Assembly (NCBI RefSeq): GCF_000174755.1
Contig: NZ_ACLQ01000003.1
Span: forward strand, 62,001 to 126,000
Length of the DNA: 64,000 bases
Origin: Capnocytophaga gingivalis ATCC 33624
GTDB taxonomy: Bacteria; Bacteroidota; Bacteroidia; Flavobacteriales; Flavobacteriaceae
Direction of reading: 5' to 3'
Under the pieces are notes generated by a model. It saw nothing but the letters and a program-made list of their open reading frames with translations. It was not told the DNA's origin and searched no databases. Made by a program: the position numbers and the translations under genes. Positions 17,852 through 26,519 of this stretch are shown piece by piece. Every line of letters begins with the position of its first letter. Within the stretch, counting starts at the first letter, position 1.

Positions 17852-18976
17852 TTATTCCATCTTGCTCCAGTCATAGACCCCATTGATAAAGCCTCTTTTT
17901 ATGGCATCATCTTCGTAATAGCCCATCATCAAGTATTTCTCCCCTTGGGTAAGCTCCCACCAGCCACCTGCATTCATACTATAGAAATAAGGTTCATCCT
18001 TATAGATAAGCACCCCTTCAACCACACAAGGAAAGACACCAAACATATCATGCAATTCACGAAAATCTATCACTTTAGAATGCTTCATTACATACTTTAT
18101 AGTCTTTTCAGGGACAGACCAACCTCTGCATTCCTTGTAATCCCCTGAAGACTGCTCATAAGGGGCACTTTTCTTGGTAAGCAGCAACAATTGATCATCC
18201 TTGAGCTGTTTTCTTCGCTTAGTATTAGTTAGAATATCAAATAATTCACCCTTGTTAGAGGATTTTCCTGCTACTTTCTTGGGGTAAAGCACTACAGAGT
18301 CATTCTGATACAACTGAAAATTATTAGTAACAATAATTTCTTTAGTATACTTTGTCTTATATAAGAAATGAATGATGTAATCTTTCCCATAGGAGCCATT
18401 ATGATAGTATTCTTCTTTCACCAATTTCCCATCCTTATAATAATACCAAGTCCCTACACTCATTCCTGTATTGATATCCTCACTTGCTGCGGTACCTTGG
18501 CATCCTCTGAATATGATATTCCCTTTGGGATCATAAAGAATATGTAGAGCATTACACTTTACCGTATCTATATCATAGATGATACTGTCTTTTTGGGTAA
18601 AATAGTAGATTTTTTCACTTATTTGTCCATTATCATGATACCAATACTCCATAAAGGGATCGGTATATTCTGTGTTTTTCCTATAGAAAATGATACCTCT
18701 TATATTCCCATGAGTATCAAAATAAGAATGATATTCCCTACAATAGAATGTGTCTTTTTCACGAACGAAAAGGCTATCCTTGTGCAAATAGTACTTTTTC
18801 CCTTCTTTAACCCTCTCATACATATGATGAGCATCAAAAGAGACAATACTGTCATAGCGTGAATCTTTTAAAGAATCTTGCACGGAAGCAGCCATAGTCC
18901 TTCCTTGCTTGGAAGAAATATTCTTACAAGAGGTAAAACACACCAATAGGATAAAAATACAATACTGAATTTTCAT
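17852..18976 (-). CDS. Lipoprotein with MORN-like text repeats, unknown function
   Basis: The 374-residue product has a lipoprotein signal ending VCFTSC (Cys17). No acidic surface-export motif follows the Cys (KNISSK), so it may stay periplasmic. Residues about 75-205 contain repeats such as YHSYFDTHGNIRGIIFY, YWYHDNGQISEKIYY and GTWYYYKDGKLVKEEYYHNG, typical of MORN-like repeat lipoproteins common in Bacteroidota. The C-terminal part is not recognised. It lies inside the glycogen cluster, 6 bases after the glgB stop codon, so it is probably co-transcribed, yet nothing links it to glycogen. It may be a later insertion. Confidence 0.7.
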   Translation of the reverse strand: MKIQYCIFILLVCFTSCKNISSKQGRTMAASVQDSLKDSRYDSIVSFDAHHMYERVKEGKKYYLHKDSLFVREKDTFYCREYHSYFDTHGNIRGIIFYRKNTEYTDPFMEYWYHDNGQISEKIYYFTQKDSIIYDIDTVKCNALHILYDPKGNIIFRGCQGTAASEDINTGMSVGTWYYYKDGKLVKEEYYHNGSYGKDYIIHFLYKTKYTKEIIVTNNFQLYQNDSVVLYPKKVAGKSSNKGELFDILTNTKRRKQLKDDQLLLLTKKSAPYEQSSGDYKECRGWSVPEKTIKYVMKHSKVIDFRELHDMFGVFPCVVEGVLIYKDEPYFYSMNAGGWWELTQGEKYLMMGYYEDDAIKRGFINGVYDWSKME

Positions 18977-18982
18977 TTTTTA

Positions 18983-20953
18983 CTATTCTCTCTTTAGTAC
19001 CAACCCTATACGGGGTGGGATATATAGGGAAATAAGGTTCTGATGGTTTATATATTGTGTAAAATGTTCCGTTTGCTCATTGATAAGCCCTTGCCCACCA
19101 AAGGCAGGATTATCCGTATTAAGTACATAGGTATATTTGCCTGCATAAATAGGAAAAGTATAGTTCACAAAAGCCTCTGTGGGGTTAAAGCTAAAGACAA
19201 ACAAATAGCCTCCCCTACTGAAAACCAAAATCTGCTTTTCTATATCCTGTACCTGTACCTGAGGAGTCTCTTCCAGAAGAGAGCTTTCCTTAACAAAATG
19301 AATCATGGCCTTATCAAAAGCATTGAGATACTTGAACTTCAGATTAGGATCATCCACGAGGCTCCACTGTCTACGCGCATGAGCATAACTATCACAGTTT
19401 CCCATACGGGGAAAATCTATCCACTCAGGATGTCCCCACTCATTACCCATAAAGTTGAGATACCCTCCTCCTGAGGTAGTGATAGTCACCAGGCGTATCA
19501 CCTTGTGTAGGGCTATGGCACGATCTATGATAAGACTTTGTTCAAAAACACTCATCCCTGTATAGATTTCCTTGTCTGTAAGGCGAAAGAAAATAGTCTT
19601 ATCCCCTACAAGCGCTTGGTCATGGCTCTCGGCATAGCTGATGGTCTTTTCTTCCTGCCGCTTGTTGGTCAGTTCATAATAAATATCCCCCACATGCCAC
19701 TTATAGTCTGGCACTTCCTTGATAAGCTTGATCCAATAATCAGGAATCCCCATACTGAGCTTATAGTCAAAGCCCATGCCTCCTTCTTGGATAGGTGCAG
19801 CTACCCCTGGCATACCACTCATCTCCTCAGCGATGGTCAAGGCAGAGCCATATACCTGATGGATAAGCTGATTAGCCAGCGCCAGATAGGAATAAGCATC
19901 GTTGTCTTCATTACCATCAAAGTATAGACTATAGTCTGTAAAGGCCTTTCCCAAGCCATGATCATAATAGAGCATACTGGTGACCCCATCAAAACGGAAA
20001 CCATCAAAGTGATATTCCTCAAGCCAGAATTTGCAATTGGAGAGTAAGAAATGTACTACCGAGAGCTTGCCATAGTCAAAGCAGCGAGAATCCCAAGCAG
20101 GATGCTTGCCACGACTTCCTTTATGAAAATATTGGTATTCGGTACCATCAAAAAGACTCAACCCCTCAGCTTCATTGCTCACCGAGTGAGAATGAACCAG
20201 ATCCAAGATAACCCTAATTCCCAAGCCATGTGCAGCATCGATGAGTTCCTTGAGCTCCTCAGGAGTCCCAAAGCGTGAGCTTACTGCGAAAAAGTTGGAT
20301 ACCTGATAGCCAAAAGAGCCATAATAAGGATGTTCCTGTATGGCCATAAGCTGAAGTACATTGTAACCAAGGTTGGCTATACGAGGGAGTACAAAGAGGC
20401 GAAATTCGGTAAAAGTACTCACCTTCTGTTGTTCGGTGGACATACCTATATGTGCCTCATAAATCAGAGGAGGTTCTCCCCCCTTGGGGCGTAAATGTTT
20501 CCAAGAATAAGGGTTTTCAGGTTGCCATACTTGAGCTGAAAAAACCTTACTATAAGGATCTTGTACAGCACGCTTAGTATGGGAGGGCAATCGCTCTCCC
20601 CCTCCTCCGTACCACTCAACCAAGAGCTTATAGAGCATCCCATGAGAGAGTGTCTCCTTAGGCAAACGCAATTCCCAATTTTCGTCCCCTACTTGGGTGA
20701 AGAGGTAGTCCGTATGTTTTTTCCAGTTATTCCCCTCAAAGAGTAGAAAAATAGCTGTTGCATGAGGTGCCCATTCCCTTAGCACCCACTCCTGACCTGT
20801 ATAGTGCAAGCCGTAGTACAAATACGAATTGCAACTATCGGCCAAACAAGGGGCTGAACCCTGTAATAGTTGTGCTTTTTGCAGGGTCAGCAACTGCCTT
20901 TCCAAGAGAATTTTCTTGTAAGGAAGTAATAGAGTATCACCATCATACAGCAT
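18983..20953 (-). CDS. glgB: 1,4-alpha-glucan (glycogen) branching enzyme, GH13, eukaryote-like type
   Basis: The 656-residue cytoplasmic enzyme has an N-terminal CBM48-like domain (about 40-150), a GH13 barrel (about 165-520) and a C-terminal beta domain. Catalytic motifs are FRFDGVTSM (nucleophile Asp), TIAEEMSGMP (acid/base Glu) and AESHDQALVGD (transition-state Asp). Several stretches (YGSFGYQVSNFFA, RFGTPEELKELID, YAESHDQALVGD, LNFMGNEWGHPEW) match what I remember of human and fungal GBE1 more closely than E. coli GlgB. It transfers chain segments to form alpha-1,6 branches. It is the first gene of a leftward cluster. No good TAnnTTTG box is seen upstream. Confidence 0.92.
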   Translation of the reverse strand: MLYDGDTLLLPYKKILLERQLLTLQKAQLLQGSAPCLADSCNSYLYYGLHYTGQEWVLREWAPHATAIFLLFEGNNWKKHTDYLFTQVGDENWELRLPKETLSHGMLYKLLVEWYGGGGERLPSHTKRAVQDPYSKVFSAQVWQPENPYSWKHLRPKGGEPPLIYEAHIGMSTEQQKVSTFTEFRLFVLPRIANLGYNVLQLMAIQEHPYYGSFGYQVSNFFAVSSRFGTPEELKELIDAAHGLGIRVILDLVHSHSVSNEAEGLSLFDGTEYQYFHKGSRGKHPAWDSRCFDYGKLSVVHFLLSNCKFWLEEYHFDGFRFDGVTSMLYYDHGLGKAFTDYSLYFDGNEDNDAYSYLALANQLIHQVYGSALTIAEEMSGMPGVAAPIQEGGMGFDYKLSMGIPDYWIKLIKEVPDYKWHVGDIYYELTNKRQEEKTISYAESHDQALVGDKTIFFRLTDKEIYTGMSVFEQSLIIDRAIALHKVIRLVTITTSGGGYLNFMGNEWGHPEWIDFPRMGNCDSYAHARRQWSLVDDPNLKFKYLNAFDKAMIHFVKESSLLEETPQVQVQDIEKQILVFSRGGYLFVFSFNPTEAFVNYTFPIYAGKYTYVLNTDNPAFGGQGLINEQTEHFTQYINHQNLISLYIPPRIGLVLKRE

Positions 20954-21169
20954 ATTATGTGTTCTTTAGAATTGAGAGTGTAAAAATAGTAAAAAAAAAT
21001 GAATTTCACTATTAAAGAAAGTATAAATTTAATGATTAACGATTAATATTCAATAATCCATAATCCCCCTTACGTTCACAAGGAAGGGAATCAGCTCTTC
21101 AGAGGGAAGAAGGAAAACAAGGATGGATACTATATTAAGGTATAGTGTAAGATTTTTTTTTAAAAAAGA

Positions 21170-21200
21170 TTGGTCGTTTGATAAAAAAAACGTAACTTAG
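21170..21200 (+). promoter_or_regulatory. Probable promoter for aspA
   Basis: TTG (21170-21172) is followed after 20 bases by TAACTTAG (21193-21200), one mismatch from TAnnTTTG. The ATG is 34 bases further. The rest of the 280-base gap back to glgB (20954-21234) is AT-rich with an imperfect inverted repeat near 21129-21150 and no gene. Confidence 0.5.
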
Positions 21201-21234
21201 CACCACTTTTTTAAACAGTATAAAACATTTGTAT

Positions 21235-22629
21235 ATGAAAGAGTTTAGAACAGAATCTGACTTATTGGGAGAGTTACAAGTTCCCAAAGAAGCGTACTAT
21301 GGCGTACAGACACAGCGCGCCTTAGAGAATTTCCACATTTCAACAAGCAAAATGAATGATTATCCTGAGTTCATCCGTGCTTTTGCTTTTGTAAAATTGG
21401 CAGCAGCTCAGGCCAATGCTGCCCTTGGTGTAATCCCTAAAGAAATAGGTGCCGCCATAGAAAAAGCAGCTCATGAGATCATTGATGGTAAGTTCCATGA
21501 CCAATTCCCTGTAGACATGTTCCAAGGAGGAGCTGGTACTTCTGTGAACATGAATACTAACGAGGTAATCGCTAACCGTGCTTTGGAAATTCTTGGCTTC
21601 GAAAAAGGAGACTATGTACACTGCTACCCCAATGACCATGTAAATGGTTCTCAATCTACCAATGATTCCTACCCTACTGCTATCAAGCTTGCAGTATTCA
21701 ATATGAATAAAATTTTGGTAAAGCATGTACAGGCACTTGCCGATGCTTTCCGCGCTAAAGGAAAAGAGTTCGCTGATGTGATCAAAATGGGACGTACCCA
21801 GCTGCAAGATGCTGTGCCTATGACTCTTGGACAAGAGTTCGAGTCCTATGCAGTGAGCATGGAAGCCGAAATCGCTACCTTGAACAAGACAGCAAATTCA
21901 TTACTCGAAATCAATATGGGAGGTACTGCTATTGGTACCGGTCTGAATGCCCCTCATGGTTATGCTAAGCTATGTACTGAGAACTTAGCCAAAGCCACTG
22001 GAGAGGCATTTGTACTTTCTCACGACTTGGTAGAAGCAACTCCTGATACCAGCGCTTATGTATTCTACTCTTCAGCATTGAAGAAATTCGCTGTAAAACT
22101 TTCTAAGATATGTAATGACTTACGTCTCTTAGCTTCTGGTCCTCGTGCTGGACTTAGCGAAATCAACCTCCCTCCTATGCAACCTGGTTCCTCTATCATG
22201 CCTGGTAAGGTAAACCCTGTAATCCCTGAGGTAGTGAACCAAGTATGTTTCAAGGTAATTGGTAATGACCTTACTGTAACTTTCGCTGCTGAGGCTGGAC
22301 AATTGGAACTTAACGTAATGGAACCTGTAATCTGCCAAGCTATTATGGAATCCATCGTTCTCTTCCAAAATGCTGTAGATACCCTTAAGGACAAATGTGT
22401 AGTAGGTATCACTGCCAACCGTGAGGTATGTCTCAACATGGTAAAAAATAGTATTGGTATCGTAACCGCTCTTAACCCTCATATAGGATATAAGAACAGT
22501 ACTAAGATTGCTAAAGAAGCCCTACAGACAGGCAAAGCTGTATATGACTTGGTACTCGACCACGGATTGCTCTCCAAAGAAAAATTGGATGAAATCCTTG
22601 ATCCTAAGAACATGATTGTGGCTAAATAG
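21235..22629 (+). CDS. aspA: Aspartate ammonia-lyase (aspartase)
   Basis: From the ATG at 21235 the enzyme has 464 residues; the longer frame begins at a TTG and is not needed. It belongs to the aspartase/fumarase superfamily, shown by the signature [11 protein letters not shown] with the catalytic Ser loop, by [14 protein letters not shown] and [15 protein letters not shown] near 105-150, and by [19 protein letters not shown] near 195. These stretches follow E. coli AspA more closely than FumC. The enzyme splits L-aspartate into fumarate and ammonia in the cytoplasm. With the Dcu carrier and the complex II subunit in this window it completes a route from aspartate to fumarate respiration. 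It is monocistronic, with a strong terminator after it. Confidence 0.93.
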   Translation: MKEFRTESDLLGELQVPKEAYYGVQTQRALENFHISTSKMNDYPEFIRAFAFVKLAAAQANAALGVIPKEIGAAIEKAAHEIIDGKFHDQFPVDMFQGGAGTSVNMNTNEVIANRALEILGFEKGDYVHCYPNDHVNGSQSTNDSYPTAIKLAVFNMNKILVKHVQALADAFRAKGKEFADVIKMGRTQLQDAVPMTLGQEFESYAVSMEAEIATLNKTANSLLEINMGGTAIGTGLNAPHGYAKLCTENLAKATGEAFVLSHDLVEATPDTSAYVFYSSALKKFAVKLSKICNDLRLLASGPRAGLSEINLPPMQPGSSIMPGKVNPVIPEVVNQVCFKVIGNDLTVTFAAEAGQLELNVMEPVICQAIMESIVLFQNAVDTLKDKCVVGITANREVCLNMVKNSIGIVTALNPHIGYKNSTKIAKEALQTGKAVYDLVLDHGLLSKEKLDEILDPKNMIVAK

Positions 22630-22652
22630 TTTGTGAATACATCAATCTGAGA

Positions 22653-22685
22653 AAAAAGAGGTTGCCTTTCAGGCAGCCTCTTTTT
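22653..22685 (+). terminator. Terminator of aspA
   Basis: A 15-bp stem (22653-22667 with 22671-22685, one G-U pair) and a 3-nt loop end in TTTTT. It follows the aspA stop by about 25 bases. Confidence 0.85.
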
Positions 22686-22767
22686 GATATCTTTCCTTTC
22701 GGTTTAGACTATATCTCACAGGATAACTTTTGCCTGCCAGATATTAGCAGATTTAAATAAAAATGAT

Positions 22768-22775
22768 TAACTTTG
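22768..22775 (+). promoter_or_regulatory. -7 promoter box for msrA operon
   Basis: TAACTTTG matches TAnnTTTG. The implied transcript starts near 22782, which rules out an upstream TTG start at 22773 and fixes the ATG at 22794. Confidence 0.6.
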
Positions 22776-22793
22776 CCTCCGGAAAAGACAGGT

Positions 22794-23372
22794 ATGGAAG
22801 AAGCAATCATAGCTGCAGGATGTTTTTGGTGTACAGAAGCTATCTTCAAGCGGCTCATAGGAGTGACACAAGTAGAAGTAGGATTCACTGGGGGCAGTCT
22901 CCCTGAGCCTACCTATAAGCAGGTATGCCATGGACAGACAGGGCATGCCGAAGCTATTCGTATCACCTACGACCCTAAAAAGATCAGCTACTGGGATATC
23001 TTGGAGGTCTTCTGGAGGGCACATGACCCCACTACCCGCAACCGACAAGGAGAGGATATAGGAGAACAATATCGCTCAGCTATTTTCTACCTCAACCCCG
23101 AACAGCAACAGATAGCCCTCAAGAGCAAGGAACTTATAGAACAGTCTGGAATCTTTAGTGATCCTATAGTCACCGAAATCCTACCCGCAACTATCTTCTA
23201 CCCTGCCAAGGAGGAGTATCATCAGAACTATTACGAAAACAATACAGACAGAGGTTATTGTATTTTTTCTATCGCACCTAAGATCAATAAAATACACAAC
23301 CTTTTTGAAGAAAAAATAAAACCCGAATACCAAAATTTAGAAAATGAAAACAGAACTCAAGAAACTCTATGA
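22794..23372 (+). CDS. msrA: Peptide-methionine (S)-S-oxide reductase MsrA
   Basis: From the ATG at 22794 the protein has 192 residues. The active-site motif AAGCFWCTEA is at the very N-terminus, with the catalytic Cys in GCFWC, and the family motifs EVGFTGG, HGQTGHAEAIR and DPTTRNRQGEDIGEQYRSAIF follow. It reduces methionine-S-sulfoxide in proteins, with thioredoxin as electron donor. The protein has no signal peptide and no fused MsrB domain. Its last 29 bases overlap the next gene, so the two are coupled. Confidence 0.92.
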   Translation: MEEAIIAAGCFWCTEAIFKRLIGVTQVEVGFTGGSLPEPTYKQVCHGQTGHAEAIRITYDPKKISYWDILEVFWRAHDPTTRNRQGEDIGEQYRSAIFYLNPEQQQIALKSKELIEQSGIFSDPIVTEILPATIFYPAKEEYHQNYYENNTDRGYCIFSIAPKINKIHNLFEEKIKPEYQNLENENRTQETL

Positions 23373-23571
23373 GGGAGATATTCCTACAGTAACTATGCTT
23401 GTTGGAGCCTTAGAAGAAGTTGGTATCACCCCTATTGTAAAAGACCCTATGGCTTCAGCTGCTATTGCTGGTTATGGTGCCTTAGGCGGAGACCAACAGG
23501 TATATGTATTCCAAGATCAATGGGAGAAAGCCAGCGAGATTCTCAGCGAACTTAACCTTAGCCAAGAATGA
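23344..23571 (+). CDS. DUF2007-like small protein
   Basis: This 75-residue cytoplasmic protein resembles DUF2007, a small alpha/beta family called putative signal-transducing protein. Visible features are an N-terminal LKKLYEGDIPTVTMLVGALEEVGI, a glycine-rich middle (AGYGALGGDQQVYVF) and an acidic helix at the C-terminus. No function is established. It overlaps msrA by 29 bases and the HAD phosphatase gene by 4 bases (ATGA), which points to one operon. Confidence 0.75.
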   Translation: MKTELKKLYEGDIPTVTMLVGALEEVGITPIVKDPMASAAIAGYGALGGDQQVYVFQDQWEKASEILSELNLSQE

Positions 23572-24371
23572 TCAAACTCATTATTTCCGATATGGATGGG
23601 ACACTCCTGAATAGCAATCACGAGTTGCCCCAAGACTTCATGCATGTATTCGAAACCCTCCAAGAGAGAGGCATCTACTTCTGTGTAGCCAGTGGAAGGC
23701 AGTACCTAAGCCTGCTTTCCTTCTTTGCTCCTATCAAAGACAAAATGGCTTTCATCTCAGAAAATGGAGCTTTTGTCAGTATTAACGGGAAAGAGGTATA
23801 CCAAAATGCCATCAGCCCCTACCATATCCAGCAAGTAGTGGCCCGTTACAAACAATTTTCAGGTATGGCTATAGGCCTATGCGGCAAGAAAGCGACCTAT
23901 CTACTCCCTACCACCCCCTATGCCGAGGAGCAGGTAAATATATACCACCATACTGTAGAGAAGGTAACAGACCTCTCCCAGATTGATGATACCATCTCTC
24001 AAATCACTATCCTTGACCCTATAGGAGCCAGAGAACACTCTTTTCCTGCCTTTTCTTCCCTTTCACAAGAAGGGCTTAAGATCACTATTTCAGGAGCTTA
24101 CTGGATTGATATTACCAATGAAGGAGTAAACAAAGGTGTAGCCGTAACCGCCCTACAAGAATTTTTAGGAATTTCTCCCGAAGAAACGATGGCTTTCGGA
24201 GACTATCTTAATGATTTAGAGCTACTTAAAAGAGCTTCCTACAGCTATGCTATGAAGAATGCTCAAGAAGAAGTAAAACAAGTAGCCTTCTATGAAACTA
24301 AGGATGACAACAACCATAACGGGGTGTTAAAAACTATTTGTGAGGTGTTAAAAATACCCTTATCTTCTTAA
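23568..24371 (+). CDS. Cof-type HAD-superfamily sugar-phosphate phosphatase
   Basis: The 267-residue protein has the HAD motif I DMDGTLLNSNHELP at the N-terminus with the nucleophile Asp at residue 8, a Cof-type cap domain (about 85-185), and motif IV AFGDYLNDLELLK near residue 210 that binds Mg2+. Cof-type (IIB) enzymes hydrolyse phosphate from small metabolites such as sugar phosphates, FMN or pyridoxal phosphate. The substrate here is unknown. It is the third gene of the msrA operon and overlaps the preceding gene by 4 bases. Confidence 0.88.
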   Translation: MIKLIISDMDGTLLNSNHELPQDFMHVFETLQERGIYFCVASGRQYLSLLSFFAPIKDKMAFISENGAFVSINGKEVYQNAISPYHIQQVVARYKQFSGMAIGLCGKKATYLLPTTPYAEEQVNIYHHTVEKVTDLSQIDDTISQITILDPIGAREHSFPAFSSLSQEGLKITISGAYWIDITNEGVNKGVAVTALQEFLGISPEETMAFGDYLNDLELLKRASYSYAMKNAQEEVKQVAFYETKDDNNHNGVLKTICEVLKIPLSS

Positions 24372-24470
24372 AAGAATGATTCTAAATTCCTCTGTAGGGT
24401 AATTGTTTTTATTAATATATTGCATTTTCCAAACAAAATTAAGGGATTAACTAAACTTTAATGAGAGATA

Positions 24471-24501
24471 TTGACTTATCCGTAAAGAAGACGTACTTTT
24501 G
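24471..24501 (+). promoter_or_regulatory. Promoter for the transglycosylase-like gene
   Basis: TTG (24471-24473) is followed after 20 bases by TACTTTTG (24494-24501). The leader to the ATG at 24580 is about 70 nt and contains a weak GTGAA/TTCAC pairing followed by seven T residues, which might be an attenuator-like hairpin. Confidence 0.55.
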
Positions 24502-24579
24502 CCCCGTGAAATTTCAAGCACTCTCCTTCACCTTTTTTTAGGAATGATAGAGGGGTCAGCCTTGAAGAAAAAATAAAAA

Positions 24580-25263
24580 ATGCATATTACTCAAAAGACA
24601 AATTACCTTACCATGGCTCATGACCTATTTATTTCAGCATGGATCACAGCCATTATTACCATTCTTCTAACTCCTTCCTTAGGCAAAAGAAGTGACCTTC
24701 ATAACACCCTAAGAGTAGATACTCCTAAAGAAGTAGGTGTATATGGTTATACAACCAACACGGATACTTCTCTCCCCTCCCCTCGCTTGGTATCACTACA
24801 GCATTACAATGATTTCATTAGTTTCAAGGAAAAAATGGGATACCGCGAATCTCGTAACAACTATTTTATTACCAACCCTTATGGGCATATAGGAAAATAC
24901 CAGTTTGGCAAGTCTGCCTTAAAATTCTTTGGTGTTTCCAGATCAGATTTTCTCAATAACCCCTCCCTACAAGAAAATGTTTTCTATACAAGTCTTGCAC
25001 ACAACAAGTGGAAGCTACAGCATGAAATTGATACCTTTGCAGGAAAGCACTTTGCAGGAGTATATGTAACCGAATCAGGTATCTTGGCTGCTGCCCACCT
25101 TTTGGGAGCCAATAGTGTCAAATCCTTTTTCAAATCCAAAGGCAAAAATGTATTAGTCGATGCCAATGGTACTACTATTACCAACTATATGAAGAGCTTT
25201 CAGAACTTTGACCTATCCTGTGTGAAAGCCAGCAAGTATGACGGAAGTAAGATTAATGGTTAG
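24580..25263 (+). CDS. Lysozyme-like (transglycosylase-type) cell-wall protein
   Basis: The 227-residue protein has one N-terminal hydrophobic segment (about residues 14-33, FISAWITAIITILLTP) that is either a signal anchor or an uncleaved signal. The catalytic-domain pattern MGYRESRNNYFITNPYGHIGKYQFG (split) has the Glu followed by a Tyr/Gly-rich loop and the GKYQF motif seen in lytic transglycosylases and phage lysozymes; the Glu of ESRNN is the likely catalytic acid. It probably cuts or remodels peptidoglycan. The gene is alone, with its own promoter and a terminator downstream. Confidence 0.72.
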   Translation: MHITQKTNYLTMAHDLFISAWITAIITILLTPSLGKRSDLHNTLRVDTPKEVGVYGYTTNTDTSLPSPRLVSLQHYNDFISFKEKMGYRESRNNYFITNPYGHIGKYQFGKSALKFFGVSRSDFLNNPSLQENVFYTSLAHNKWKLQHEIDTFAGKHFAGVYVTESGILAAAHLLGANSVKSFFKSKGKNVLVDANGTTITNYMKSFQNFDLSCVKASKYDGSKING

Positions 25264-25329
25264 TTGGCAGAGCCCCTATTCATAGCAAAGATACTACAAT
25301 CATAAAAATCAAAAACTTATATAACAAAA

Positions 25330-25353
25330 GCCGATAATGATTTTATTATCGGC
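25330..25353 (+). terminator. Terminator after the transglycosylase-like gene
   Basis: A 9-bp GC-containing stem (GCCGATAAT, 25330-25338 with 25345-25353) is flanked by AAAA before and TTTT after. It lies about 65 bases past the stop. Confidence 0.85.
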
Positions 25354-25491
25354 CTTTTCTCGTTTGCAAAATATTCTTTACAGTATTTTATATAAATACA
25401 TGAATATCAATTTATTATAACTTTTTTAAATGCCTATGAAAAATATTTTAAAAAATATTTGGTTTATAAAATAAACTTATTTATCTTTGCA

Positions 25492-25499
25492 TCGTATTT
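25492..25499 (+). promoter_or_regulatory. -7 promoter box for the membrane protein/regulator pair
   Basis: TATCTTTG matches TAnnTTTG and lies 24 bases before the ATG at 25523. No TTTG is found at the ideal -33 distance. Confidence 0.55.
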
Positions 25500-25522
25500 A
25501 AAACCTTTTAATCTATATCATC

Positions 25523-26119
25523 ATGGAACTACAACCTGTCGATAGCTTGAAGATTATTCAAGATATCATCCGTCAAAGAAAACAAAAGTATGAAGAAAAC
25601 GGCTTCTTCCTTATCTTTTGGAGTGTACTGATTGCCCTTTCAGGGATTGTACAATTTGTAATGCTCGCCACAGATTACTATCCGAAATACTCTTGGATAG
25701 GCTGGGGTGTACTGATGCCTTTGGGATTTTTCATCTCATTCTTTAGCAAAATGAGAGAGGGCATAAGAAACCGAAAAGAACAAAAGAGTACCGACCCTCT
25801 CGACTGGCTTTGGTTGGTGGCTGGACTGGGAGCTATCTCCTGTTTCTGCTTGCCTTATAGCAATTGGAAGAATTATGAGATTGCCCTATTGGTGATTTAC
25901 TTACCTTTCTCCTTTGTCTCCTTGGCTATTGCCTTGCACCTGAGAATCTCCCTATGGATTGTGACTTCTATCATAGGAATCATACTTACCTATAGTGTGT
26001 TATTCTTACATTATGGTATTGCTCTACCTCTACTTTGTGCTATATTGGCCTGTCTATTATTCCTCACTCCAGGGATTCAGTTTTATTCTAATTATAAAAA
26101 ACAGAAGAATGTTCAGTGA
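25523..26119 (+). CDS. Multi-pass membrane protein coupled to a winged-helix regulator
   Basis: The 198-residue protein has about six hydrophobic segments after a short charged N-terminal tail (SLKIIQDIIRQRKQKYEENG). I do not recognise a catalytic motif. Its 3' end overlaps the start of a winged-helix DNA-binding protein by 11 bases, an arrangement often seen in Bacteroidota where a small membrane protein and its regulator are made together. Function is unknown; sensing or a transport-related role is only a guess. Confidence 0.7.
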   Translation: MELQPVDSLKIIQDIIRQRKQKYEENGFFLIFWSVLIALSGIVQFVMLATDYYPKYSWIGWGVLMPLGFFISFFSKMREGIRNRKEQKSTDPLDWLWLVAGLGAISCFCLPYSNWKNYEIALLVIYLPFSFVSLAIALHLRISLWIVTSIIGIILTYSVLFLHYGIALPLLCAILACLLFLTPGIQFYSNYKKQKNVQ

Positions 26120-26399
26120 TTTAGATCCTATCTTACATTCTCAGTTAAGATTAGCCATAGTTTCCCTGCTTATAGCCGAGGAAAAAGCTGATTTTGCTCG
26201 AATCAAGAAGATCACCAAGGCCACTTCTGGGAATATATCTGTACAGATACAGAAACTTGAAGCTGTGGGGTATATCTCTGTTACCAAATCATTCAAGGAT
26301 AATTACCCCAATACCGAAATCTCACTGACTCACAAGGGATTGCTCGCCTTCGAGAGTTATGTGGAAGCTTTGAAAAGCTATATTGTGGTCAATCGTTAG
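26109..26399 (+). CDS. Winged-helix transcriptional regulator (MarR/PadR-like)
   Basis: From the ATG at 26109 the protein has 96 residues (MFSDLDPILHSQLRLAI...). An upstream extension of the frame is antisense-like and overlaps the preceding gene fully, so it is rejected. The helix-turn-helix is seen in ADFARIKKITKATSGNISVQIQKLEAVGYISV, read here in two parts, followed by a wing with KSFKDNYPNTEISLT. The family binds operator DNA, often its own promoter. It overlaps the membrane-protein gene and ends just before a terminator. Confidence 0.8.
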   Translation: MFSDLDPILHSQLRLAIVSLLIAEEKADFARIKKITKATSGNISVQIQKLEAVGYISVTKSFKDNYPNTEISLTHKGLLAFESYVEALKSYIVVNR

Positions 26400-26402
26400 T
26401 CC

Positions 26403-26441
26403 TTAGTGGTTAGCCTCTATCTGTAGGAGGCTAACCACTAA
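26403..26441 (+). terminator. Terminator of the membrane protein/regulator operon
   Basis: A perfect 15-bp stem (26403-26417 with 26427-26441) with a 9-nt loop is followed by CTTTTT. It starts 4 bases after the stop codon. Confidence 0.85.
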
Positions 26442-26489
26442 CTTTTTAAAAAAATAATTAAATCCTTCCTTTCTAACAATTATTTTTTG

Positions 26490-26497
26490 TACATTTG
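26490..26497 (+). promoter_or_regulatory. -7 promoter box for argS
   Basis: TACATTTG matches TAnnTTTG. It lies 22 bases before the ATG at 26520 and excludes a longer reading frame that starts upstream of it. Confidence 0.55.
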
Positions 26498-26519
26498 CTG
26501 TTTTAAAATTACACACTTC

